Part shown: piece by piece, positions 19,046 through 27,357 of the stretch
How the letters are laid out: the number at the start of each line of letters is the position of its first letter
Position numbering within the stretch: the stretch's first letter is position 1
Source of the DNA: SHAN690 sp041391765
Lineage (GTDB): Bacteria; Bacteroidota; Bacteroidia; Flavobacteriales_G; Salibacteraceae
DNA length: 64,000 nucleotides
Assembly: GCA_041391765.1 (NCBI GenBank)
Contig: JAWKNJ010000015.1
Span: forward strand, 62,001-126,000
Direction: 5' to 3'
Program-made: the position numbers and the translations under genes
The notes under the pieces: model-generated
The model's database searches: none
The model's input: only the letters and a program-made list of their open reading frames with translations
What the model was told of the DNA's origin: nothing

Positions 19046-19814
19046 ACCAATTGTTCAACAGGTTCTCCTTGTTGTAGCGCATTTCTTCTCCGGTAACATG
19101 ATCTGTCACCATTTTGCCCGCAGCTTTGGCGATAGCGTGACCTGCTCCTGTGTCCCATTCCATGGTTGGACCAAAGCGAGGATAGATGTCCGCCTTACCT
19201 TCAGCAACCAAACAAATCTTGAGGCTTGAACCCATAGAAGCAAAGTCGATTTCGCCTTTTTCAGTCTTTAGTTGATCAACGAATTCTTGTGTTTCAGGAC
19301 TGAAATGACTTCGACTCGCAACAACGATGTAAGGCGTTGCAGGTTTTGAAACCGGAATGGCTGTTTTGCTTTCCAAAATGGAATCAATGGAAGTTGTTGG
19401 CTCCACATTGTCCGCGACCCAGGCTTCCGTTCCAACATTTCCGACAAAGACCTTCTTCAAAACTGGAGCGTAGATGATTCCATAAACCGGCAAACCGTTT
19501 TCGATCAATGCGATGTTGACCGTGAACTCACCATTCTTTTTGATGAATTCCTTGGTTCCATCCAGCGGATCTACCAACCAGAATTGATTCCAATGCTTTC
19601 GTTCATCATAACCCATGTGCTTGCCCTCTTCGCTCAACACCGGAATGTCGGTTTGATTCAAGTAACTCATAATGGCCAAGTGACTGTTTCTATCAGCCTC
19701 GGTTAAAGGGCTTTTGTCATCCTTGGTTTCTACGTCAAAATCGCGGGCATACACCTTCAAAATCTCTTCTCCGGCTTTCAGTGAAGCCTCAATCAGCATT
19801 CGTTCAAATTTCAT
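19032..19814 (-). CDS. cysQ: 3'(2'),5'-bisphosphate nucleotidase
   Basis: A 260-residue inositol-monophosphatase-superfamily enzyme that removes phosphate from PAP or PAPS, by-products of sulfate assimilation. The metal-binding motif VDPLDGTKEF and the second motif WDTGAGHAI are present, and LTEADRNSH provides the first metal-site region. The ATG at 19814 gives MKFERMLIEASLKAGEEIL, the usual family start; an apparent upstream extension reads through the palindromic repeat. Convergent with the exporter operon, and separated from the aldehyde dehydrogenase upstream by that repeat. Confidence 0.93.
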   Translation of the reverse strand: MKFERMLIEASLKAGEEILKVYARDFDVETKDDKSPLTEADRNSHLAIMSYLNQTDIPVLSEEGKHMGYDERKHWNQFWLVDPLDGTKEFIKKNGEFTVNIALIENGLPVYGIIYAPVLKKVFVGNVGTEAWVADNVEPTTSIDSILESKTAIPVSKPATPYIVVASRSHFSPETQEFVDQLKTEKGEIDFASMGSSLKICLVAEGKADIYPRFGPTMEWDTGAGHAIAKAAGKMVTDHVTGEEMRYNKENLLNNWFIVD

Positions 19815-19830
19815 GGGTGCAAGGATAAGA

Positions 19831-19917
19831 CTAAACCGCAGAGAGCGCAAAGAAGGCGCAGAGTTCACAGAGTCTTTGCGCTCTTTGCGAAAACCTCTGC
19901 GAACTTTGCGGTTAACT
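19831..19917. repeat. Solo palindrome of the AACCGCAAAG family
   Basis: A long imperfect inverted repeat. Left arm starts AACCGCAGAGAGCGCAAAG (19834 onward); right arm ends with CTCTGCGAACTTTGCGGTT, the inverted version, closing at about 19915. It fills almost the whole 104-base gap between the aldehyde dehydrogenase stop and the cysQ start. The same motif brackets the GxxExxY gene about 1 kb away. No gene lies between the arms. Confidence 0.85.
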
Positions 19918-19918
19918 T

Positions 19919-20812
19919 TTAATACCCACCCCCGCTCACTGAACTCACCTGCACCGGATGCCAGGTTGTTTTCACTTCTTGCAAGTCAAGGATTTTATAA
20001 GGCCCGGAATCTTTCCAGTTACTCGCCCAATTGGCCAAACGCTTCACATTTCCGGTGGCTTCCAACTTTTGCTTTTCTTCAAATCCATCTCGTGCAACAA
20101 CAAGCGCATTCACATCCATGTGCGAAGACATTTGAGATCCTAACTCGTCCATTGTTCCTGTCAGAATGTTGATCACGCCTCCCGGAACATCTGAGTTTTG
20201 GACGACCTCGGCAAAGGAAATCGCACATGTTGCTTTCTGCTCGAACGCCAATGCAACGACAGCATTTCCTCCGCTGCGATGATCGGAGCGGCTGGTGGCG
20301 ATCAATCCAACAATGGAGATCCTTCGGGACAAATGACCGCAACAACGCCAGTGGGTTCGTGAACTGAGAAATTGAAGTGATTGCTGGCGGTTGGATTCAC
20401 CTGAGCTGAACAGCGCTACGTACTTATCCACTTTTTCCAGCCGGCATAATACACCCAGCAATTCAATGGCTTCATCCACGCCCTTCTCGGCTGCTTTTTG
20501 AGTGGCTCCAAGCGTTTGATTTTCATCGTGAAGGAAGGTCGTCTTGCTTCAACATTTCGGCCAAGCGATACAAAATCTGGCTTCGGTTGTATGCTGTCAT
20601 TCCTGCCCATCCTTCTTGAACTTTTTCTTGCTGCATGCACAACACCGCATTTCACAGAAATCGTGCTACTTTCTTTTTCTAGAACTCAGACACATGTTTG
20701 CGATCAGCCTTCCGCTTTTATCATTGATCGGATAATAGCGTCCCGATTCGGTCCTTGGGAACTTACCCCCGATGAAAATCTTGTACGTTTTCTGTACGCT
20801 CAATCGTGTCAT
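19919..20812 (-). pseudogene. Short aldehyde dehydrogenase-like protein, frame-disrupted
   Basis: About 298 codons read in at least two frames. From the ATG at 20812 it starts MTRLSVQKTYKIFIGGKFPRTESGRYYPI, an aldehyde dehydrogenase N-terminus. It shifts frame near 20690, 20590 and 20330 and ends intact as VVQNSDVPGGVINILTGTMDELGSQMSSH...TTWHPVQVSSVSGGGY. Even allowing for the indels, the gene stops where a normal enzyme would reach its NAD motif (FTGS), so the glycine motif, ELGGK and the catalytic cysteine are missing. It may be a non-catalytic partner of the full-length enzyme encoded just upstream (an inference). The GxxExxY cassette separates the two genes. A solo palindrome follows its stop. 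Confidence 0.65.
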
Positions 20813-20822
20813 TTTTTAAGAT

Positions 20823-20865
20823 TTAACCGCAAAGGGCGCCAAGTTAGGACGCACAGTTCGCAGAG
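20823..20865. repeat. Left flanking repeat of the GxxExxY cassette
   Basis: Begins TTAACCGCAAAGGGCGC and ends GTTCGCAGAG. It is a direct, diverged copy of the first part of the repeat at 21259 and belongs to the family of the solo palindrome at 19831. It lies between the start of the short aldehyde dehydrogenase gene (11 bases away) and the stop of the GxxExxY gene. Confidence 0.8.
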
Positions 20866-20866
20866 G

Positions 20867-21253
20867 TTATGCATCTTTAATTCCGTTTGCAATTCGTTCG
20901 ATTCCTTGTTTCAAAATAGCCACGTTGAAGTTAATCAACAAGCCAAGTTTGTAGTCTCCCAGTTTCAAGTAGGTGATGACCTGAGCGCGATGAACATCGG
21001 TAAGCGACTCGACACTTTTCAGCTCAATCACCACTTTGTCATCGATCAATAGATCGATTCGGTAGCCGACATCCATCTTGACATCTTCATAAACCAGTGA
21101 CATGGGTTTTTCTTTCTCAACGCGCAATCCTTCCTTTTGAAGCTCATAAGCAAGGCACTCCTGATAGGCACTTTCCAGAAGGCCGGGGCCTAGGGCTTTG
21201 TGCACCTTGATGGCACAGCCGATGATGCGATATGAGATGTCGTTTTCGGTCAT
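20867..21253 (-). CDS. GxxExxY protein (PD-(D/E)XK nuclease-like)
   Basis: A 128-residue protein of the GxxExxY family. The naming motif is GLLESAY near residue 24, and the region YRIDLLIDDKVVIELKSVE provides a D...ExK arrangement like that of PD-(D/E)XK nucleases, to which I believe the family is related. No nuclease activity is shown for this protein. I chose the ATG at 21253 (MTENDISYRIIG); the TTG five codons upstream lies inside the flanking repeat. The gene is intact, although the aldehyde dehydrogenase genes on both sides are full of frameshifts. It has its own repeats on both sides, so it looks like an inserted cassette rather than an operon member. Confidence 0.9.
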   Translation of the reverse strand: MTENDISYRIIGCAIKVHKALGPGLLESAYQECLAYELQKEGLRVEKEKPMSLVYEDVKMDVGYRIDLLIDDKVVIELKSVESLTDVHRAQVITYLKLGDYKLGLLINFNVAILKQGIERIANGIKDA

Positions 21254-21258
21254 TTGAC

Positions 21259-21340
21259 TTAACCGCAAAGGGCGCAGAGTTTTTCGCAGAGTTCGCGAGA
21301 ACTTTGCATCACCAGCGTGACCTTAGATCTCTGCGGTTGC
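21259..21340. repeat. Right flanking hairpin of the GxxExxY cassette
   Basis: Starts TTAACCGCAAAGGGCGCAGAG immediately upstream of the GxxExxY ATG and, after about 45 bases, ends with the inverted motif CTCTGCGGTTG (21330-21340). Its end overlaps the last codons of the full-length aldehyde dehydrogenase (stop at 21323). Confidence 0.75.
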
Positions 21341-22806
21341 GCAGTACACCATTCCAAATGTTAAGTAAGCCTCCAAACCATGAATTCCACCTTCGCGTCC
21401 GAAGCCGCTTTCCTTGTAACCGCCAAACGGACTGGTCAGGTCAAACTTATTGTAGGTGTTGCCCAAACCACTCCCGCTTTCCACGAAGACGCCCTGGTGA
21501 GTTGAAAAATCGTAGATCCCTTGTCTGACCAAACGCCTGCTGAAAGACCATAAGGCGTGTTGTTCGCCCTTGTCGATCACTTCATCAATCGTGCGGAAGG
21601 TTTTGAAGATGGCCAGCACCGGTCACGAAAATCTCTTCCTGCGAAATACGATGGCTCTGTGCCACATTCGCGAAAAGCGTTGGTGCGCACCAATTTCCCT
21701 GCTTCGGCAACTTGCACTTCGGCTGGTAAATCTCCGCGCCATCGCATCTTCCAATCTTGATATAACGCTCTGTCTGCCTTGATGCTGCAACTGCCCTTTG
21801 GAGTTAATCGCTCCGATGTCCGTGTTTTTGTCCATTGGATCGCCCACAATCAGCGAGTCCATACGCTTTCAATTTGGTCAGCACCTCTTCGTAAACCGAT
21901 TCCTGCACGAATAATCTGGAACCCGCGCAACAAACGTGACAGCCAGTTGAAATATATGCCGTTGATGATGCCTTCTACTGCCGCTTCGATTGGTGCATCG
22001 TCAAAAATGATGTTGGCCGCCTTGCCACCCAATTCGAGCGTCACTTTCTTGTTTCCTTTAATCGCAGCCGCATAAATCAGCTTGCCGACATCGGTGGAAC
22101 CCGTAAATGCCAACTTCTTGGGAATAGGATGAGCGGTCATTAAGGAACCCGTTTCTCCAGCTCCGGTGATGATGTTCACCACGCCCGGAGGCAAGTCGGC
22201 ATCCTGAATGATTTGTGCCAAAAGCAAAGCCGTAAGCGGAGTTGTTTCTGCGGGCTTTAAGACGACAGTATTTCCACACGCCAGTGCCGGAGCGATTTTC
22301 CAGGCTGCCATGAGCAGCGGGAAATTCCATGGAATGATCTGAGCGGCTACTCCGATGGGTTTTGGTTTTCGCATCGGGAAGGCATATTCCAGCTTATCTG
22401 CCCAACCGGCATAGTAGAAAAAATGCGCTGCTGCCAGCGGAATGTCAATGTCTCTTGACTCGCGGATGGGTTTGCCACCATCTATGGATTCAACCACTGC
22501 AAACTCACGGCTACGCTCCTGAATCATTCGAGCAATGCGATAGATGTACTTGCCGCGCTCTGCACCCGACAACTTGCTCCAAGAAGCAAAAGCCTTGTCT
22601 GCGGCTTGCATGGCCAGATCAACGTCCTTCTTACCAGCCTCAGCTACTTTGGTGATAACCTCATCCGTTGCCGGATTGACTGTTTCGAAGTACTTATTCG
22701 AAGCTGGCTTGTGCCACTGCCCATTGATAAACAGCTCGTACTGCGATTTGAGTTTAACGTGAGAAGCGCTTTCAGGCGCAGGACTTAGGTCCCAAGAATT
22801 GGCCAT
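21323..22806 (-). pseudogene. Aldehyde dehydrogenase, full-length, frame-disrupted near the active site
   Basis: About 494 codons. The first 310 codons (22806 to about 21880) are intact and contain IIPWNFPLLMAAWK, the NAD motif FTGSTDVGK and the conserved LELGGKAANIIF. The catalytic cysteine block (expected just after GIINGIYFN) and the following 80 codons are scrambled by indels at about 21620-21900, although VGDPMDKNTDIGA, EIFGPVL-like sequence and the C-terminal FGGYKESGFGREGG are readable in other frames. Oxidises an aldehyde to an acid with NAD(P)+; the substrate is unknown. The last residues, CATAEI, are encoded by the palindromic repeat, so the natural C-terminus may have been replaced by the cassette insertion. 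Confidence 0.8.
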
Positions 22807-22851
22807 TTGAGATCGTTTTTGCGAATATAGATTTCATACCAGCAATTAATT

Positions 22852-23844
22852 TTACGAGATATGGAACATCTTCTTGACCCACTCCGTGTATTTTTCATTG
22901 AAAGTTGCGTTGAATGATCTGGGAATCACCCGTCTTAGTTCAAGCCCTGCATTGGTCAGTCGAATGATCTGAATTTTCACCTTTTCCGTTTTACTGTCAT
23001 TTTGTAGTTGAAAACTAAACTTCTGATCACCAACAAAGTGGGGCGCAATGAAGACTTGGTAAGGAAATTCGTTGTACGAAACTAAATCGTGTTTAATGAG
23101 ACCAACGTCTTGAAGATTAGTCAGAACAGCGTAACTGAGTCCAAATTCTTTCAGACTATTAAGATTTGGATTACCCGTAAACTGTGTAATTACACAGGTG
23201 AAGTAGTCCTCCACATTTGGCAATTCAAAACTTATATCACAAAAACACTTGAAACTTTTAGCTGTAGCTTGATCCAGAACCGAAAGTGTTTGAATTGTTT
23301 GAGGATTAAATGTTCCTGGTTTTCTTATTTCTCCAGCCAATATCTTGGCAAGAAAAGTTTGTATGTCGTCATTGCTTTTTGTCTCCGCGATTCTTGAAAA
23401 AGCTTCAAGCCAATCATCATCAATCTCAGAGGTCTCCATAGCGGAATGCGATGATGAGTTTGAATTCGTTTCTAAATCAAATACCGTTTTATTCATAATA
23501 GACTCCCTATTCTTCTGTTCTCGAACCAACCTAGCTCCGAAGTAATCGACTGACCGTTCAATGAGCTTTGCATCACTTGCAAATTCCTTAGCAGCAGCCT
23601 TCGCTGCCTCAGAAATTATCAGCCCTTTAGCGTTTGACACTTTCCTTATTTGATCTGCTTTGGCCTCCAAGAATGCAACAGGAATGTCCACCGCACTAGT
23701 AATTAATCGAGCACATGACTTCCAGAGATTCTTCTTAATAGCTGGTGGAAGCGGGATACCGTCAAATTGAGAAATCACATCCTCGATGCTCAACGTAGCT
23801 TCGCTATCCTCATTATTATTCTCAAGAGATTCATTTTTCTCCAT
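22852..23844 (-). CDS. DUF2806-like protein of unknown function
   Basis: A 330-residue, Lys/Glu-rich soluble protein. No signal peptide or membrane segment is visible; the acidic N-terminus is followed by a helical region. The central stretch LAKILAGEIRKPGTFNPQTIQTLSVLD resembles the core of DUF2806 proteins, whose role is not known to me. Base composition looks more A/T-rich than in its neighbours, and the gene stands alone between the aldehyde dehydrogenases and the divergent heme O synthase. These are mild signs of acquisition. Confidence concerns the gene; the family call is tentative. Confidence 0.7.
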   Translation of the reverse strand: MEKNESLENNNEDSEATLSIEDVISQFDGIPLPPAIKKNLWKSCARLITSAVDIPVAFLEAKADQIRKVSNAKGLIISEAAKAAAKEFASDAKLIERSVDYFGARLVREQKNRESIMNKTVFDLETNSNSSSHSAMETSEIDDDWLEAFSRIAETKSNDDIQTFLAKILAGEIRKPGTFNPQTIQTLSVLDQATAKSFKCFCDISFELPNVEDYFTCVITQFTGNPNLNSLKEFGLSYAVLTNLQDVGLIKHDLVSYNEFPYQVFIAPHFVGDQKFSFQLQNDSKTEKVKIQIIRLTNAGLELRRVIPRSFNATFNEKYTEWVKKMFHIS

Positions 23845-23926
23845 TGCTCTAGCTTTAAAACGGTTGGAAATTTAGAACAATTCTTAACCCCTGTTCCACG
23901 CTGAGGGATACATTTGCAGCCTCCGA

Positions 23927-24811
23927 ATGAGAGCGCGCACGGCTACCATAGCAGTCACTTTCCGAACCAAAGTCGCAGACTATGCTCAGCTCACCAAAAT
24001 GAGACTGGCATCGCTCGTGGTTTTCAGCGCATTGACCGGTTACTTTTTTGCGTTCGATCTTCACCAAGCCAGTTGGGTTCAACTCCTGTGGTTGGTGGTC
24101 GGTGGCTTTTTGGTAACGGGCTCATCGAACGCCTTCAACCAAATCATTGAGCGTGACTTGGACAAGCTCATGAACCGAACTGCCGATCGTCCTATACCGG
24201 ATGGCCGCATGGAAGTGAGTGAGGGACTGATGGTGGCATTTGTCAGCGGCATTTTTGGCATTTTGATACTGTGGTTTGGCCTGAATCCACTCAGTGGAAT
24301 TTTAGGAACCTTGGCCTTGTTTCTATACGTGGCGGTGTATACTCCGCTCAAGCGAGTCGGACCGATTGCCGTGTTTGTTGGAGCATTCCCTGGAGCTATT
24401 CCACCCATGTTGGGTTATGTGGCCGCTACCGGACAGTTTGGGTTAATTCCGGGCGTGTTGTTCGCCACGCAATTCATTTGGCAATTCCCACATTTCTGGG
24501 CCATCGCCTGGAAAGCAAATGACGACTACGCCAAGGCAGGATTTCGCCTCCTTCCAACAGCCCAAGGAAAGAGCAAGGCAGCAGCGATGTACATTTTGCT
24601 TTACACCTTGTTCCTCATTCCAATCAGCCTTTTCCCGATCGTATTCACAGAAATGGATGCACTGCGAATGGTGCTTGTGGGATTGACTGGAATCGCCTTT
24701 TTCTGGTACGCTATTGTGCTCTATCGCAACCGTGACGACAAGTCTGCCTTGAAATTGATGTTTGCCTCATTCGTCTACCTGCCTGTTGTTCAACTTTTAT
24801 ATCTCATCTAG
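23927..24811 (+). CDS. ctaB: Protoheme IX farnesyltransferase (heme O synthase)
   Basis: A 294-residue UbiA-type membrane prenyltransferase that farnesylates heme b to heme o for the aa3-type oxidase. The first acidic motif lies in NAFNQIIERDLDKLMNRTADRP (Asn/Asp-rich, with the NRTADRPIP block). The second motif is in WAIAWKANDDYAKAGFRLLP. About eight hydrophobic segments are visible. The gene opens the oxidase cluster and ends 1 base before the subunit III start codon, so co-transcription is likely. Confidence 0.95.
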   Translation: MRARTATIAVTFRTKVADYAQLTKMRLASLVVFSALTGYFFAFDLHQASWVQLLWLVVGGFLVTGSSNAFNQIIERDLDKLMNRTADRPIPDGRMEVSEGLMVAFVSGIFGILILWFGLNPLSGILGTLALFLYVAVYTPLKRVGPIAVFVGAFPGAIPPMLGYVAATGQFGLIPGVLFATQFIWQFPHFWAIAWKANDDYAKAGFRLLPTAQGKSKAAAMYILLYTLFLIPISLFPIVFTEMDALRMVLVGLTGIAFFWYAIVLYRNRDDKSALKLMFASFVYLPVVQLLYLI

Positions 24812-24812
24812 C

Positions 24813-25400
24813 ATGGCAACTACCTACGCAACACCGGAAGAAATTTTTGAAGCGAAGAAGAAGAGCGCAAAGCCGATGATGTGGATTGGCATCGTGGGCA
24901 TTGTGATGTTCTTCTCTGGATTAACCAGCGCCTACGTGATCCGTCAGGCACAAGGCGATTGGCTCTACTTCGATGTGCCGAGCATATTCTTTGGAAGTAC
25001 GGCTGTGATCATTGTAAGCAGCATTACGATGCTTTTAGCACAGCGAGCAGGTCGAAGAGGCAATGCTCAGCAAGTATCAACTTTCTTGATCGCCACCCTG
25101 ATGATGGGCATCGCATTCACCATCATGCAGTTCATGGGATTCTATGAATTATATGATCGTGGCATCACATTTACAGGTGAGGGTAGCAACATCAGCGGGT
25201 CGTTTTTCATCATCCTCATTTTCGCTCACGCGGCCCACGTATTTGCCGGTTTATTGGCGCTAATATTTACGACAGTAAAGGCACTTTTAAACAAGTATTC
25301 GGCTGAAAATCATGTCGGTATTGATGTGTGTGGAATCTATTGGCATTTTCTTGATGTTCTCTGGATTTACCTCATCCTATTTTTAGTGTTTATTCGTTAA
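24813..25400 (+). CDS. Cytochrome c oxidase subunit III-like protein (first copy)
   Basis: A 195-residue heme-copper oxidase subunit III with five predicted membrane segments. It starts MATTYATPEEIFEAKKK, then GIVGIVMFFSGLTSAYVIRQ. The C-terminus has the family signature GIYWHFLDVLWIYLILFLVFI. Subunit III stabilises the oxidase and its proton/oxygen path. The ATG at 24813 follows the ctaB stop directly. A second, frame-broken subunit III gene follows, the usual doublet in Bacteroidota oxidase operons. Subunits I and II are not in this window. Confidence 0.9.
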   Translation: MATTYATPEEIFEAKKKSAKPMMWIGIVGIVMFFSGLTSAYVIRQAQGDWLYFDVPSIFFGSTAVIIVSSITMLLAQRAGRRGNAQQVSTFLIATLMMGIAFTIMQFMGFYELYDRGITFTGEGSNISGSFFIILIFAHAAHVFAGLLALIFTTVKALLNKYSAENHVGIDVCGIYWHFLDVLWIYLILFLVFIR

Positions 25401-25440
25401 CATTGCATCCCAAATCCTATTAACAACCTCTTCAAACAAC

Positions 25441-26251
25441 ATGGCGGGAGAAACAAGCATAAGCAATAGACCCAAAAGGAACTTTGGGGAGGCGGTCGTC
25501 GCCATTGCGTAGTGAGTTATGGTAAAATGATGATGTGGTTCTTCCTCATCTCCGATGCCCTCACCTTCGGTGGATTCCTTTCCGCACTGGCATTTCAACG
25601 TCATCATTTGATTGATGAATGGCCTGTAACGGAACAAATATTTTTTCACTTTCCATTTACGCACGCACACTTGCCATTTGCGCTTTATGTGGCATTCGTG
25701 ACTTTCATCCTGATCGTAAGTTGACCATGGTGTTGGCGGTTGAGGCAGGACATAGAATGGATAAGAGGGGGAGTAATTAAGTGGATGGCGCAGAGCGTAG
25801 TTAATTGGTGGGATGTTGCTTCGGTTCTCAAGCAAGATGATCTACTTTCATTTCAGGTTCAGAGCATGGAGCACGTGATGGAAGATGGAACAACCGCTCG
25901 ATTAGACGTTGATCATGACATGAAGAAGTTCTTATAAACCTCCACTCAAAGGATAGAAATCACTGAAACAGGGCGCATAATAGAATCTGTTAAGGCAAAC
26001 GACACTCATGTGACTGGTGCAAATCTTCATCACAACGAGTATGGTCCATAACTGTATGCGAACTTCTTCTTCATTACCGGTTTCCATGGATCTCACGTAT
26101 TCAGTGGAGTGGTTTTGGGCAATATTGGTTTTGGGATTAACAATCCGGGATGAAGGCGTGCCGGCAAGCGGACATTATGAAATGGTTGAAAAGGTTGGTC
26201 TTTGGCCTTTGTTGACCTTGTTGGGTATTTGTATTCACCTTCTTCTGTTGA
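25441..26251 (+). pseudogene. Cytochrome c oxidase subunit III (second copy), frame-disrupted
   Basis: Starts MAGETSISNRPKRNF and then breaks frame near 25490. The next segment, SYGKMMMWFFLISDALTFGGFLSALAFQ, is the classical subunit III start region. Further frame changes occur near 25725, 25800-25990 and 26200. Readable parts include the acidic loop after EDGTTARL, FFITGFHGSHVFSGV split across frames, and a C-terminus decodable as a WHFVDLVW-type motif after a small correction. The end given here assumes that corrected frame and is approximate; another frame stays open to 26277. Every conserved block is present in the right order, so the coding content is that of a working gene with indels. 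Confidence 0.75.
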
Positions 26252-26281
26252 TCCCAACCGCCACTTCAATCGAGTAACAAC

Positions 26282-26663
26282 ATGGAAAGAGACATTATCG
26301 AATACTCGCTTCACGCTCGTCACAGTGAAGAAGCAGGAAAAAATTCGAAAGAATATTATCGTAGTCACTAATCCTATCTGCTATTACACAGCAATTGAAG
26401 TGGGAATGGTGTTTTTCTGGGGTAAGTCACATTTGGATGTAGACGGAATGGGTTGGTTGTCAATTAAAATCGCCTTCATCATCCTAACAATTGTCAAAGC
26501 TAGATACATTGTAATGAGCTTCATGCACTTGGGCGATGAACGCAAGGGATTGAAGTACACGATTCTGGTTCCCTATGCGATTTTCATTCTGTATTTGTTG
26601 TTCATCTTGTATCAGGAGTCAACATTTATCGATTACGTTAAAGGACTGATGGGTTGGGTTTAA
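26282..26663 (+). pseudogene. Prokaryotic cytochrome c oxidase subunit IV, single frameshift
   Basis: About 126 codons with three membrane segments. The ATG at 26282 gives MERDIIEYSLHAR and a His/Glu-rich stretch, then the frame shifts by one base at a run of six A (about 26338). The rest reads IRKNIIVVT...AIEVGMVFFWGKSH, IAFIILTIVKARYIVMSFMHLGDERKG and a final membrane segment, matching the COX4_pro family. One extra or missing A explains the break. It is the last gene before a strong terminator. Confidence 0.8.
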
Positions 26664-26685
26664 TACCCGATTTCAAAACGCAACG

Positions 26686-26714
26686 GCCTTTGAACATTCA
26701 AAGGCCTTTTTTAT
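26686..26714 (+). terminator. Rho-independent terminator after the oxidase subunit genes
   Basis: A perfect 10-base-pair stem (GGCCTTTGAA and TTCAAAGGCC) with a 2-base loop, followed by six T. It lies 23 bases after the subunit IV stop and separates the oxidase genes from the SCO assembly gene. Confidence 0.9.
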
Positions 26715-26724
26715 GCCTTGACTT

Positions 26725-27357
26725 ATGAAAAAAGGGCTCTTTCTAGTCGGGATACTTTTAGTACCATCTGTCATCTACATGTTGTTTTCCTTAGGTGAAC
26801 ATCATACATCACGCTTAGGTTTTTCAGGTGCTTATGAGATTGATGAAATGGGTGACACAGTTTTCAAGCCCGTCATTATTCCAGCCATGATGGACCAGAA
26901 TGGAAATTCCATTTCAAAATCAACATTAGATGGAAAAGTTGTTCTACTCAATACGTTTCGTTGGCCATGTGATGAAGCATGCGCCACAAGCCTGACAACC
27001 TTGAACAACTACCTTCACAAGACAGGCTTCGAGAACGATTGGTTACTACTCAATGTTTGTTTGGATTCTATATCGCAAGCCGAGTTGCACGAGTTTTCTG
27101 AGAAGAAGCTCTATAGTGGTAACAATTGGTTGTACGCCAGTTCAGACGATTTAACCCAATTGCTAACAGAGTGCTACATAAACACTGGTAAGCTCAGTTC
27201 TGTTGAAGAATTGCCAAGCACAGAAGTCGTATTGCTGGATCAGCAACAGCGCATTCGCACGTTCTTTAACTTGCGCTTTCAAAAGGATAACAAGACGATG
27301 GAGGATGCCATCAAACTCCTCATTCAAGAACCACACATTTCATGGAAGGAAAAGTAG
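26725..27357 (+). CDS. SCO1/SenC-family copper chaperone-like protein
   Basis: A 210-residue thioredoxin-fold protein anchored by an N-terminal membrane segment (residues 3-20). The redox/copper motif CDEAC (CxxxC, about residue 86) replaces the CxxC of thioredoxins, as in SCO proteins that deliver copper to the CuA centre of oxidase. The usual distal histidine could not be placed with certainty, so copper transfer is inferred from family and position. It overlaps the DUF420 gene by 16 bases and follows the oxidase terminator, so it may have its own promoter. Confidence 0.75.
   Translation: MKKGLFLVGILLVPSVIYMLFSLGEHHTSRLGFSGAYEIDEMGDTVFKPVIIPAMMDQNGNSISKSTLDGKVVLLNTFRWPCDEACATSLTTLNNYLHKTGFENDWLLLNVCLDSISQAELHEFSEKKLYSGNNWLYASSDDLTQLLTECYINTGKLSSVEELPSTEVVLLDQQQRIRTFFNLRFQKDNKTMEDAIKLLIQEPHISWKEK

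Larger units (their letters stand above)
20823..21340. mobile_element. Candidate GxxExxY repeat-bracketed cassette
   Basis: A unit of about 520 bases containing one small gene and bracketed by repeats. Its outer ends are inverted versions of the same motif: AACCGCAAAG at the left and CTCTGCGGTT at the right. The right end runs into the 3' end of the full-length aldehyde dehydrogenase gene, whose last codons are built from the repeat. The unit splits a two-gene aldehyde dehydrogenase operon. Mobility is inferred from the architecture and the nearby solo copy; no transposase or target duplication was identified. Confidence 0.45.

Noticed and set aside
19714..20172. 152-codon plus-strand frame over the solo palindrome
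   Set aside because: It reads antisense to cysQ, through the palindrome and antisense to the aldehyde dehydrogenase; the apparent protein is repeat-derived.
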